Shown: positions 9,850 to 17,681 of the stretch, piece after piece
How positions within the stretch are numbered: the stretch's first letter is position 1
How the letters are laid out: each line of letters begins with the position of its first letter
Source: Arthrobacter sp. SLBN-112
GTDB taxonomy: Bacteria; Actinomycetota; Actinomycetes; Actinomycetales; Micrococcaceae
Assembly (NCBI RefSeq): GCF_030944625.1
Contig: NZ_JAUSXY010000001.1
Span: forward strand, 1,984,001-2,048,000
Direction of reading: 5' to 3'
Length of the DNA stretch: 64,000 bases
Program-made: the position numbers and the translations under genes
Notes under the pieces: generated by a model
The model's input: the letters and a program-made list of their open reading frames with translations, nothing else
The model's database searches: none
Told to the model about the DNA's origin: nothing

Positions 9850-9942
9850 CCTTTGTGGGGCTTCCGATCCCCGACGTGCCAGCCCATCCCCGACGCACAA
9901 ACCCACCTGCGATCCCCAAAACCATCGTCGACGCACAAAAAA
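9850..9942. repeat. Short imperfect tandem units with ATCCCCGACG / GACGCACAAA cores
   Basis: Between the htpX stop and the terminator the sequence repeats short phrases at roughly 18-20 base spacing: GATCCCCGACG, ATCCCCGACGCACAAA, GATCCCCAAAA, TCGACGCACAAA. It contains no supported gene. It may be a degenerate intergenic repeat family of the genus. Confidence 0.4.
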
Positions 9943-9980
9943 GCCGGCGCACCCTACATATCGGGTGCGCCGGCCGTTTT
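9943..9980. terminator. Bidirectional terminator between htpX and the YajQ-like gene
   Basis: Perfect 12-base arms GCCGGCGCACCC and GGGTGCGCCGGC flank an 8-base loop. TTTT follows on the plus strand and a run of six T precedes on the minus strand, as expected between two convergent genes. Confidence 0.9.
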
Positions 9981-10027
9981 GCGCAGCGGAATATTAGTTG
10001 CGCGTCGAGAACGACGGCGGCGGCAGG

Positions 10028-10519
10028 CTAGCTGCGGAAGTTCACAAACTGCAGGTCGGCTTCCTCGAAGTCCTTCAGGAGCGCCATGGTGGCCTGAAGG
10101 TCGTCACGCGACTTGGAGGAGACGCGCAGTTCGTCGCCCTGGATCTGGGATTTGACGCCCTTGGGGCCCTCGTCGCGGATCAGCTTGTTGATTTTCTTGG
10201 CCAGGTCCTGGGCGATGCCCTCCTTGATGGAGGCTTCCAGGCGGAACTCCTTGCCCGAGGCGTAGGGCTCGCCGGTGTCCAGCGACTTCAGCGAAATGCC
10301 GCGGCGGATCAGCTTGGACTGCAGGACGTCCAGGACGGCCAGCACGCGCTCCTCGGAGTTGGCCTTCATGAGGATCTTCTCGCCGCTGAAGTCCACCTCG
10401 GCGCCGACGCCCTTGAAGTCGTAGCGCTGCGTGAGTTCCTTCTGGGCCTGGTTAAGGGCGTTGGCCACTTCCTGCTTGTCCACTTTGCTTACGACGTCGA
10501 ACGTTGACTCGCCAGCCAT
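10028..10519 (-). CDS. YajQ-family cyclic-di-GMP/nucleotide-binding protein
   Basis: A 163-residue protein of the YajQ family, which consists of two ferredoxin-like domains; some members bind nucleotides or cyclic di-GMP. Recognisable segments are STFDVVSKVDKQEVANALNQ at the start, QRYDFKG near 32, and the C-terminal FRLEASIKEGIAQDLAKKI and LQFVNFRS. The start was set at MAGESTF because an AAAGGAGAG ribosome site lies just upstream and the family begins there, although the frame is open another 64 codons. Role in this organism is unknown. Confidence 0.92.
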   Translation of the reverse strand: MAGESTFDVVSKVDKQEVANALNQAQKELTQRYDFKGVGAEVDFSGEKILMKANSEERVLAVLDVLQSKLIRRGISLKSLDTGEPYASGKEFRLEASIKEGIAQDLAKKINKLIRDEGPKGVKSQIQGDELRVSSKSRDDLQATMALLKDFEEADLQFVNFRS

Positions 10520-10705
10520 GACTCTCCTTTTGCTGATGGGAGCCCTGCACGGAACAGGGCCGGGATCACTGGGTTCAAGCCTAATACGGATGCCCGGGCC
10601 GGGGGTGGTGATGAATTCACAGTTCCCTCTCAGCGGACGCACCGCCGGAACGAAGGCGCCCTGGCGAGAGTTGGAACAGTTGGACCAAAGCTCGAAGGGA
10701 ACACC

Positions 10706-10960
10706 ATGCACCGCAAAGCCGCCCGTTACGTCACCCGGACCACCTCAGCTGCAGCCGGGGCGGTGGCAACAGCGGCAACCTCGGTGGCGGTGGCGGCAGT
10801 GGCGGCCTCGATCGTCTTCAGCCCTGTGGCGGATGCTTCCGCCCGGATGGACGGGGTGCGGGCGGACCTCCAGCGGGCGGTGCAGCTGAACCAGATCACA
10901 GCGGAGCAGGCGCTCAGCTTCGAAGCCAAGCTGGCGGGGCGCATCCTGGGTGAGGCTTGA
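10706..10960 (+). CDS. Small exported or membrane-anchored protein, unknown function
   Basis: An 84-residue protein not recognised as a named family. Residues 1-8 are basic, residues 12-40 form a long alanine/valine/threonine hydrophobic segment ending VADASA, which fits a signal peptide or anchor. The remaining 40 residues (MDGVRADLQRAVQLNQITAE) are predicted helical and include a pattern seen in short periplasmic helical repeats. An AAGGGAACACC sequence precedes the ATG. It lies divergent from the YajQ-like gene. Confidence 0.6.
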   Translation: MHRKAARYVTRTTSAAAGAVATAATSVAVAAVAASIVFSPVADASARMDGVRADLQRAVQLNQITAEQALSFEAKLAGRILGEA

Positions 10961-11127
10961 TCAGGCGTCATTTCCCGTTATTTCAAGGGTTTTCGGGTGG
11001 TGCAGGGCCCGATTCGATTCTTCGCCGGAAGTTCTGTAAAGTTGTCTTGCCCGCGGTTACTGGAAGCGGAACGGACCGGAAACGGACGCTCCGAACACTG
11101 CATCGGCGGGTACTTCTTTTGAAGTTC

Positions 11128-11209
11128 GGCAGATTACCCGAGCGGCCAAAGGGGGCTGACTGTAAATCAGCTGGCAACGCCTACGGGGGTTCGAATCCCT
11201 CATCTGCCA
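11128..11209 (+). tRNA. tRNA-Tyr (GTA)
   Basis: A class II tRNA of 82 bases including the discriminator. The acceptor arms GGCAGAT and ATCTGCC pair perfectly, the anticodon loop is CTGTAAA with anticodon GTA, a long variable arm is present, and the T loop contains TTCGAAT. The 3' CCA is not encoded; CCC follows the discriminator A. Confidence 0.97.
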
Positions 11210-11220
11210 CCCTTGGAAAA

Positions 11221-11253
11221 GCCTCCGGAACCATCAGGTTCCGGAGGCTTTCT
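11221..11253 (+). terminator. Terminator of tRNA-Tyr transcript
   Basis: Perfect 12-base arms GCCTCCGGAACC and GGTTCCGGAGGC with an ATCA loop are followed by TTTCTCGTT, 12 bases after the tRNA. Confidence 0.92.
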
Positions 11254-11395
11254 CGTTCCTCTTGTCACCCTTTGCGGCCGGGCCTCTTAAGCCGAAAGAC
11301 GCCGTCGACACCGTGGTGGCGCGGGCGTAATCTGGCAGAATCGGCGCACGCGCCCGATGCCCTGCGTCGATAAGCCATCGATGAAGGAGGAGCGA

Positions 11396-11821
11396 ATGAG
11401 TGCTGTACGTGAATTCATGACCACGGATGCGCGATGCATCGGTGAAAGCGAGTCCCTTGTGGACGCGGCCCGCATGATGATGGACCTCGATTGCGGCGCC
11501 CTGCCGATCTGCGGGGACGACGGCAAGTTGAAGGGCATGATCACCGACCGCGACATTGTGCTCAAGTGTGTCGCAGCCGGCCGCGACCCCGGCCAGATGA
11601 CGGCCCGCGACCTCGCCTCCGGCAAACCGTTCTGCATCGACGCCGACGCCAACATTGACGCTGCCATCGACATGATGGAGAAGCACCAGATCCGCCGGCT
11701 TCCGGTGATCTCCGATCACAGGCTCGTGGGCATCATCAGCCAGGGTGACATCGCACGCAACTACTCGGAGCAGCGCGTGGGCGAACTGGTGGAACACATT
11801 TCGGAGCGCCACAGCATGTAG
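11396..11821 (+). CDS. Tandem CBS-domain protein
   Basis: A 141-residue cytoplasmic protein made of two CBS domains (about 8-65 and 72-132), a module that binds adenosyl ligands. Visible CBS signatures are MTTDARCIGESESLVDAARMM, LKGMITDRDIVL and LVGIISQGDIARN. The start was placed at MSAVREFMT because GAAGGAGGAGCGA precedes it; the frame is open 13 codons further. Such stand-alone pairs occur as stress proteins in actinobacteria. No partner is visible. Confidence 0.9.
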   Translation: MSAVREFMTTDARCIGESESLVDAARMMMDLDCGALPICGDDGKLKGMITDRDIVLKCVAAGRDPGQMTARDLASGKPFCIDADANIDAAIDMMEKHQIRRLPVISDHRLVGIISQGDIARNYSEQRVGELVEHISERHSM

Positions 11822-11909
11822 CGCGGCGGTGCATCGTGGCCTTGTCCGCGGATCCACCCCATGGGGCCCGGACCCGCGGACAAGTTTGTGAAGTGTTGGT
11901 TGGGCAGCT

Positions 11910-12911
11910 TCAGTTCAACGCGATCAGAAGCATCGTGCTGGTGCCCGGGATGCAGGTTTGAAGGATGGCCCGCGGGAATCCGCCGAAGACCGCAATCACG
12001 TCGTTGGTGGTTCCGGGATTGGGGACTGTGCCGCGGCCCGTCACGGTGTAGGTTCCGTAGCCGGGGATGCTCACCGTCTCACCCACGCCGATTCCGGAGA
12101 ACCGTGCCCAGCCGCCGCAGAAATCGTGCTCGGTGATGAACAGCGAGTACCCGTCGTTTGGGGTGAAGTGGATGGGGCCGATGCATGCGTCCACCATTGA
12201 CTGGCCGCCGGACCCCGCCACGTAGATGGTGCGGACGGCGGGAGCCGCCGGCGCAGGTGCCGGAGCCGCGGCGGGGGCCGGGGCCGGCGCGGGGGCGGGT
12301 GCCGCGGCTGGAGCCGGGGCGGCCACTGCCATGGCAGGGCCGGTCAGCAGAAGCGTCTGGCCCGGGTAGATGATGCTGTAGGTGCCCAGCCCGTTGGCCG
12401 CGAGCATGGCATTCATGTCCACGCCGTGGCTGGCAGCAATCCCACCCACAGTGTCGCCGGAAACCACCGTGTACACGTTGGGGTCACCTGCCGGCGCGGG
12501 GGCCGGTTCGGGGGCCGGGGCCGGGGCCGCCTCCTCTGCCGGAGCGGCCGCCGGTGCCGGCGCGGCGACGGCGGCTCCCGCATCGGGTGCGTTTTGCCCG
12601 GCCGCGTCGGCCGCGGCGCCGGATTCAACGGCGGGACCCGGCGACGGCGCGGCGGCCTCCGCAACCTGGACAACCGCAGCAGGTGTGCCCCCGCTGACGG
12701 AGGCAGGCGGTGCCGCCATCGCGCCGACGCCCATCGCGGCCACAACGGCCGCCGTGGCCATGCCGGCCCATAATTTGTTGCTGATGGCCGGACGGCCGGT
12801 GATGAGGTCCGTCCGGGGTTCGTCGGTGACAAAGCTTCGGCTGGTGCCGTCGGAAGGGGGGAGCGGCTGGTTCATGGAAGGGCCCATCTGGGTTCGGTCC
12901 AGCCAGGACAT
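11910..12911 (-). CDS. LysM cell-wall protein with a sortase-like C-terminal domain
   Basis: A predicted envelope protein of about 333 residues. From the chosen start there is a short cytoplasmic part, a hydrophobic segment at 47-67, a low-complexity Ala/Pro/Glu region, one LysM peptidoglycan-binding domain (about 145-190, VVSGDTVGGIAASHGV and IYPGQTLLL), a second Ala/Pro linker, and a C-terminal domain of about 110 residues. The latter resembles a sortase fold: a TEHDF motif near 262 corresponds to the catalytic histidine region and LQTCIPG near 320 to the catalytic cysteine, but the usual arginine after the cysteine is not evident. The start is uncertain; ATGs 24 and 36 bases downstream are also possible. 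Confidence 0.75.
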   Translation of the reverse strand: MSWLDRTQMGPSMNQPLPPSDGTSRSFVTDEPRTDLITGRPAISNKLWAGMATAAVVAAMGVGAMAAPPASVSGGTPAAVVQVAEAAAPSPGPAVESGAAADAAGQNAPDAGAAVAAPAPAAAPAEEAAPAPAPEPAPAPAGDPNVYTVVSGDTVGGIAASHGVDMNAMLAANGLGTYSIIYPGQTLLLTGPAMAVAAPAPAAAPAPAPAPAPAAAPAPAPAAPAVRTIYVAGSGGQSMVDACIGPIHFTPNDGYSLFITEHDFCGGWARFSGIGVGETVSIPGYGTYTVTGRGTVPNPGTTNDVIAVFGGFPRAILQTCIPGTSTMLLIALN

Positions 12912-13218
12912 GCGGCGCAGGCCCTTGGCGAAGGACGCATCGAGATGCCATTGCGCCGCGGGCCTCGGCAGTTGCCGGAGCCGCGGGCGGCGCAAGATGG
13001 AGGCATCCGCATACCCAGAAAATGCGGAGCTCTCCGCGTGACGGCAGGAACGTCCGGAAGCAACCCGGTGCACCTGCCAGTGCGTGGTGGTCCTAGGAAT
13101 CCTGAGTTTAGGAATCCGGCCACGGCGCGTGCACCAGTAGGAGTTACCCGAGTTTTCGGTCCCGGTACTCGTCCCCGGCAGCGCGCCTACTCAGGCCCGG
13201 TGCGTCCGGTACTTGCCG

Positions 13219-13953
13219 CTACAACGGCCGGCGGTCCCGCAGTTCCGCGATTTCCCGGCGCAGCAGGGCAATCTCGGCCACCAGCTCAGCCACTTCCACC
13301 CGCATGGGTTCTTCAACGGCTTCGGCCACTGATTCCGCGGTGTCCTCCACCCGCTGGACCAGCCAGGATGCGATGGACGCGGTGACCACGCCCAGCACGG
13401 CGATGCCGCTCATCATCAGCGCCGTCGCCACCAGCCGCCCAATGGGCGTGACCGGATACATGTCCCCGTAGCCCACGGTGGTGATGGTGGACGTGGCCCA
13501 CCACAGGGCGTCGCCGAACGTGAGGATCTTGGCGTCGGGCGCCCACTGTTCCACGTCCAGGACTGCCAGCGCGCCCACGAACACCAGCAGGGCGGCAGAG
13601 CCCGCCACATAGGTCACCACCCGGCCCCGCAGCGTTTCGCCCACAGTTCGGTGCACTACCGACAACAGCGTCACCAGCCGCAGCAGGCGCAAGGGCCGGA
13701 AGAAGGGGAGCGCCACAATGACCAGTTCGTGGAGGTTGCGGATGAACCACTGCCGGCGGTTCTCCGCCAGCCACAGGTTCGCCGCGTAGTCCAGGACGAA
13801 CACACACCACGTCACCCACATGACCATTTCCAGCCAGTCCGCGCCTTGGCCCTCAAGCCGGCCGATGACCTGCCACGCGTACGCCGCCAGGAACACCAGT
13901 GCCGTTGCCATCAGGGGCCACTCCGCCAGGTCGCGGTAGCGTTGCTGCGTCAT
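13219..13953 (-). CDS. Voltage-gated-type potassium channel
   Basis: A 244-residue inner-membrane ion channel of the voltage-gated superfamily. Hydrophobic segments S1-S4 occupy about residues 10-110, with an arginine-spaced S4-like PLRLLRLVTLLSVV. The pore loop holds the potassium selectivity filter in TSTITTVGYGDMYPVTP near residue 165, followed by the last helix and a charged coiled-coil tail (EVAELVAEIALLRREIAELR). The start at MTQQRYRDLAEW is preceded by AGGATTTCCTGC; the frame is open far upstream but that region is the shadow of plus-strand genes. Divergent from the thioesterase gene. Confidence 0.93.
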   Translation of the reverse strand: MTQQRYRDLAEWPLMATALVFLAAYAWQVIGRLEGQGADWLEMVMWVTWCVFVLDYAANLWLAENRRQWFIRNLHELVIVALPFFRPLRLLRLVTLLSVVHRTVGETLRGRVVTYVAGSAALLVFVGALAVLDVEQWAPDAKILTFGDALWWATSTITTVGYGDMYPVTPIGRLVATALMMSGIAVLGVVTASIASWLVQRVEDTAESVAEAVEEPMRVEVAELVAEIALLRREIAELRDRRPL

Positions 13954-14025
13954 GCAGGAAATCCTACGGCGACGGCACCCGCAACAGCAGGGGACCAGCA
14001 TGTTACCCGCGGGTAGCATTGGATC

Positions 14026-14580
14026 ATGCACCTGCTCCTGAGAACCCTGCTCCTGCTGTTCCGTTCCTCCCGGCGCGCGCCCGTGCCGGTGTGGGAGGCG
14101 TCGTCCCTGCCGCTTCGCGTCCTGCCCACGGATATCGACATCGCCATGCACGTCAACAACGGCATGTACCTCTCGCTCATGGACCTTGGCCGCTTCGACC
14201 TGATGGTGCGCAGCGGCGTCTGGAAGCGGATGCGCCGCCGTGGCTGGAGTCCCGTGGTTTCCGCGGAAACGATCGCGTTCCGCAAATCGCTGCAGCTGTG
14301 GCAGGACTACACCATCGAGACCCGCGTCATCGGGCTGGACACCAAGGCGATCTTCTTCGAGCAGCGCATGGTGGCCGACGGCGAGATTTACGCGCGTGCC
14401 TACATCGCCACCCGGCTGGTCAGCAAAGGGGGCCCGGTCAGCCAGGAGGAGATCATCGCGGAGTTTGGTGCCCCGCCGGCGGACCTGGTGCTGCCCGAAT
14501 GGATCCACGAATGGCGCGCCACCAGCGCCCTCCCCGGCAGCCGCACCCCGGCCCCGCACCTGTGGGACGCCAACTGCTGA
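14026..14580 (+). CDS. Acyl-CoA thioesterase-like protein (hot-dog fold)
   Basis: A 184-residue hot-dog-fold protein of the 4-hydroxybenzoyl-CoA thioesterase superfamily. The core motif DIDIAMHVNNGMYLSLMDLG near residue 37 places the conserved aspartate/histidine/asparagine region of the family. A TAGCAT hexamer ends six bases before the ATG, with no ribosome site, so translation is probably leaderless. It is divergent from the channel gene and precedes thioredoxin. Substrate is unknown. Confidence 0.87.
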   Translation: MHLLLRTLLLLFRSSRRAPVPVWEASSLPLRVLPTDIDIAMHVNNGMYLSLMDLGRFDLMVRSGVWKRMRRRGWSPVVSAETIAFRKSLQLWQDYTIETRVIGLDTKAIFFEQRMVADGEIYARAYIATRLVSKGGPVSQEEIIAEFGAPPADLVLPEWIHEWRATSALPGSRTPAPHLWDANC

Positions 14581-14673
14581 ACCGGCGTCCCGTCGTCGTA
14601 CGCCCGGTATTCCCGATAACGCGGGGAGCGAACACCCGCGACACAGGCAATCCCGGGCGCGTAGCGTAGACCT

Positions 14674-15111
14674 ATGGCTACCCTTGACATCACAGGTGAA
14701 CAGTTCGCATCCACGATCGAAGGCAACGATATTGTCCTGGTCGATTTCTGGGCAGAATGGTGCGGCCCCTGCAAGCAGTTCGGGCCCACGTACGCCACCG
14801 TCTCCGAGAAGCACCCGGACGTCCTCTTCACCAAGGTGGACACCGAAGCGGAACAGCAGCTCGCGGCGGAGGCAGGCATCTCCTCCATCCCCACGCTGAT
14901 GGCCTTCCGCGAAAAGGTACTGGTGTTCTCGCAGCCCGGCGCGCTGAACGCCCAGCAACTGGAGCAGGTGGTGGACGCGGTAAAGGCGCTGGACATGGAC
15001 GAGGTCCACGCCCATGTGGCCCGCCAGCGGGAAGAGGCAGCCGCGGCGGCCGGCAAGCCCGCCGGCACCCAGAGTGGCCCCCAGGACGGCACTCAGATTC
15101 CCGACTTCTAG
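14674..15111 (+). CDS. trxA: Thioredoxin with C-terminal extension
   Basis: A cytoplasmic thiol-disulfide oxidoreductase. The active site WAEWCGPCKQF (CGPC) lies near residue 30 and the cis-proline motif SSIPTLMAF near 74. At 145 residues it is about 35 longer than a minimal thioredoxin; the extra C-terminal part is Ala/Gly/Gln-rich and probably disordered. A TAGCGT hexamer ends six bases before the ATG, so the mRNA is likely leaderless. A strong terminator follows directly. Confidence 0.94.
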   Translation: MATLDITGEQFASTIEGNDIVLVDFWAEWCGPCKQFGPTYATVSEKHPDVLFTKVDTEAEQQLAAEAGISSIPTLMAFREKVLVFSQPGALNAQQLEQVVDAVKALDMDEVHAHVARQREEAAAAAGKPAGTQSGPQDGTQIPDF

Positions 15112-15120
15112 ACCGTTATT

Positions 15121-15167
15121 AACGCAAAAATGCGGGACCCCACACAGGGGTCCCGCATTTTTGCGTT
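15121..15167. terminator. Bidirectional terminator between thioredoxin and monooxygenase genes
   Basis: A 21-base perfect inverted repeat with ACACA loop lies between two convergent genes. The outer part of the stem supplies T runs on both strands (ATTTTTGCG in each direction). Confidence 0.95.
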
Positions 15168-15176
15168 AAAGCTGCC

Positions 15177-15455
15177 TCAGACGCGTTCCACCTTGACCGG
15201 TTCGGCCAGCAGCGCGCTCAACGATTCATTCAGGTCCTGCACGGCGGTGCCCTTGGAGTGCTTGTCCAGGTCTTCCTGGGACGCCCACTGCTCGGTGAGG
15301 ACCAGCTTCTCCTCCGTGGCTTCGGTCAGCTCGTAGCGGATGCAGCCCGGCTCGTTCACCACCTCGTCGATCGCGATTTCCAAGGCCAGCTTGACGCGGA
15401 AGGACTCGCCGTCGTTGGGGATGAACGTTGCTATCAGGTCAATGGGTGAACTCAT
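15177..15455 (-). CDS. Putative antibiotic biosynthesis monooxygenase-type (ABM) protein
   Basis: A 92-residue dimeric alpha/beta-barrel protein of the ABM family, which includes quinol monooxygenases such as YgiN. Recognisable segments are LIATFIPNDGESFRVK, the NEPGCIRYELTEAT motif near residue 35, and VLTEQWASQEDLDKHS near 53. The MSSPIDL start is preferred; an upstream ATG is not family-like. Cofactor-free oxygenation of a small quinone or polyphenol is known for some relatives, but the substrate here is unknown. Confidence 0.86.
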   Translation of the reverse strand: MSSPIDLIATFIPNDGESFRVKLALEIAIDEVVNEPGCIRYELTEATEEKLVLTEQWASQEDLDKHSKGTAVQDLNESLSALLAEPVKVERV

Positions 15456-15558
15456 GGTTTTCACAATACCGGGCGCCGACTGCCCGTCCCTTGTGTTGCG
15501 CCCGCGCCCGGCCCTGCCATCCTTCTCCTGCCCGGCATCCTGTTGGTAGCGTTCCAGC

Positions 15559-17235
15559 ATGCGTGCTTATACAGCCGGGGACACTGACGTCCCGCTCCTG
15601 GAAGAAACCATTGGCGCCAACTTCGAGCGCGTCGCCGCGCAGTTTCCGCTCCATGACGCACTGATCGAGGCCGCACCCGTGCCCGGCGCCGATGCGCGGC
15701 GCTGGAGCTACACCAAGATGAACGACGACGTCGACCGGCTGGCGAGGGCGCTCCTCGCCATGGGCGTCTCCAAGGGGGAGCGGGTGGGCATCTGGAGCCC
15801 CAACTGCGCCGAGTGGACGCTCCTGCAGTACGCCACCGCCAAGGCCGGGGTGATCCTGGTGAACGTCAACCCCGCCTATCGCAGCCACGAACTCGAATTC
15901 GTCATCAAACAAAACGGTATGCGCATGCTGGTCACGGCGCCGTCGGACACCAACAGCGACTACGTGGCCATGGCACGGCAGGCCCTGCTGACCTGCCCGG
16001 ACCTGCAGGAGCTCGTCTTCCTGCCGGACCACGGCCTGGACGCCTTGAACGCCGGCAGCCCCCAAACGGACGCCGAACTCACGTACGCCGAACTGCTCAA
16101 ACGGGCGGACGACGTGACGCATGCGCACCTGTTGGCCCGCATGGCCGAGCTCAGCCCGCACGATCCCATCAACCTGCAGTACACCTCCGGCACGACGGGA
16201 TTCCCCAAAGGCGCCACGCTGACCCATCACAACATCCTGAACAACGGCTACGCGATCGGCGAGTTGCTCGGGTACACCGAACACGACCGTGTGGTCATCC
16301 CGGTGCCGTTCTATCACTGCTTCGGCATGGTGATCGGCAACCTGAACGCGCTCAGCCACGGCGCTGCCACCATCATCCCCGGGCGCGGTTTTTCGCCTGC
16401 CGCCGCGCTTGAGGCCGTGCAGGACTTTGCCGGCACATCGCTCTATGGCGTCCCCACCATGTTCATCGCCGAGCTGGCGCTCCCCGATTTTGGCTCCTAT
16501 GACCTCTCCACGCTCCGGACCGGGGTGATGGCCGGTTCGCTGTGTCCCATCGAGGTCATGAACCGGGTGATCTCCGAGATGAACATGGTGGATGTGGCCA
16601 TCTGCTACGGCATGACAGAAACGTCTCCGGTGTCCACCATGACCCGCAAGGGTGACACGCTCCGGCAGCGCACCGAGACCGTGGGCCGGACCATGCCACA
16701 GCTGGAAAGCCGGATCGTGGACCCGGCCACGGGGGAGGATCTGGAGCGCGGGCAGATCGGTGAACTCTGCACCCGGGGTTACGCCGTGATGTCCGGATAT
16801 TGGAACCAGCCGGACAAGACGGCCGAAGCGATCGATGCCGACGGCTGGATGCACACCGGTGACCTTGCCCGGATGGACCAGGACGGGTACGTGGTGGTCG
16901 AAGGCCGGATCAAGGACATGGTGATCCGGGGCGGCGAAAACATCTACCCGCGGGAGATTGAGGAGTTCCTGTACACCCATCCTGCCATCCAGGATGTCCA
17001 GGTCATCGGGGTCCCGGATGCCCAATACGGTGAGGAGTTAATGGCGTGCATCATCCTCAAACCGGGTGCTGAACCGCTGGACGCGGCGGCAGTCGCCGAA
17101 TACTGCCGTGGCAAGCTGGCGCACTACAAGATTCCCCGCTACGTGGAGGTTCGCGACAGCTTCCCGATGACGGTTTCAGGGAAAATCCGCAAGGTTCAGA
17201 TGCGCGAGGAAGCAGTGGCCAGACTGGGGCTTTGA
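15559..17235 (+). CDS. AMP-binding acyl-CoA synthetase
   Basis: Activates a carboxylic acid with ATP and CoA. The protein has 558 residues, the usual length. The phosphate-binding loop YTSGTTGFPKGA is near residue 213, the motif YGMTETSP near 351, WMHTGDLARMDQDGY near 433, GRIKDMVIRGGENIYPREIE near 453, and the C-terminal catalytic lysine segment MTVSGKIRKVQM near 538. The sequence resembles medium-chain fatty-acyl-CoA synthetases. A TAGCGT hexamer six bases before the ATG suggests leaderless expression. It stands alone, convergent with locus A. Confidence 0.93.
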   Translation: MRAYTAGDTDVPLLEETIGANFERVAAQFPLHDALIEAAPVPGADARRWSYTKMNDDVDRLARALLAMGVSKGERVGIWSPNCAEWTLLQYATAKAGVILVNVNPAYRSHELEFVIKQNGMRMLVTAPSDTNSDYVAMARQALLTCPDLQELVFLPDHGLDALNAGSPQTDAELTYAELLKRADDVTHAHLLARMAELSPHDPINLQYTSGTTGFPKGATLTHHNILNNGYAIGELLGYTEHDRVVIPVPFYHCFGMVIGNLNALSHGAATIIPGRGFSPAAALEAVQDFAGTSLYGVPTMFIAELALPDFGSYDLSTLRTGVMAGSLCPIEVMNRVISEMNMVDVAICYGMTETSPVSTMTRKGDTLRQRTETVGRTMPQLESRIVDPATGEDLERGQIGELCTRGYAVMSGYWNQPDKTAEAIDADGWMHTGDLARMDQDGYVVVEGRIKDMVIRGGENIYPREIEEFLYTHPAIQDVQVIGVPDAQYGEELMACIILKPGAEPLDAAAVAEYCRGKLAHYKIPRYVEVRDSFPMTVSGKIRKVQMREEAVARLGL

Positions 17236-17249
17236 CCACCCCTGCGTTT

Positions 17250-17681
17250 CTATTCGGGCTGCTTCACCAGGTCGAAGAGGACTTCGCCGTCGCAGATCGA
17301 CGTGATCCGGATGGTGTAGCCGTCAAAGGTGGCTTCCTGGCCCAGGGCGAGGCCGCGGAACTCCCGGGACGCGGGACCGCCGCTGGCGAAGAGGGCAACC
17401 GAAAGGTCCGCCGTCACCGGTTCATTCTTCAGGTGCGTGCTGGATAACCGCACGAGCGGTGTGGCGTCGGCACCGCCGGGGGCTACCGGAAGCAGCGGGA
17501 ACGATCCGTTGACGGAGGGGACGAGCCGGTAGGAACCGGCATTGGTGCAGCTGGCGCTCTTGGTCATGTCCGGGTCTTTCGTGGGGTCGGGGGAACTGGG
17601 TGCCGGGGTGGAACAGGCCGCGAGGCACAGGAGCGCCGGCATGAAGACCCAGGCGGCTGTCCGCAGCGGTTGAGGTCTCAA
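17250..17681 (-). CDS. Lipoprotein, unknown function (locus A, third gene)
   Basis: A 143-residue secreted lipoprotein. A signal peptide ends in the lipobox LAAC (cysteine near residue 22), followed by a Ser/Pro/Asp-rich linker and a beta-rich domain (about 45-143) with two further cysteines, one in SASCTNAGSYRL and one in RITSICDGE, that could pair. The TTG start overlaps the stop of the calpain-like gene (TTGA), so the two are probably co-translated. No family was recognised. Its coupling suggests a partner, anchor or inhibitor of the protease product, which is inference. Confidence 0.75.
   Translation of the reverse strand: MRPQPLRTAAWVFMPALLCLAACSTPAPSSPDPTKDPDMTKSASCTNAGSYRLVPSVNGSFPLLPVAPGGADATPLVRLSSTHLKNEPVTADLSVALFASGGPASREFRGLALGQEATFDGYTIRITSICDGEVLFDLVKQPE

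Noticed and set aside
11910..12870. Low-complexity Ala/Pro repeats as a possible repeat array or CRISPR
   Set aside because: They are codon-level Ala/Pro linkers of the LysM protein with irregular unit length and no conserved spacers.
13954..15015. N-terminal 354 codons in frame with the potassium channel
   Set aside because: Shadow of the thioesterase and thioredoxin genes; the channel starts at MTQQRYRDL as in the family.
15439..17025. A 528-codon minus-strand open frame opposite the acyl-CoA synthetase
   Set aside because: His/Gly/Arg/Val-rich shadow of a clear AMP-binding enzyme, with no ribosome site or domain.
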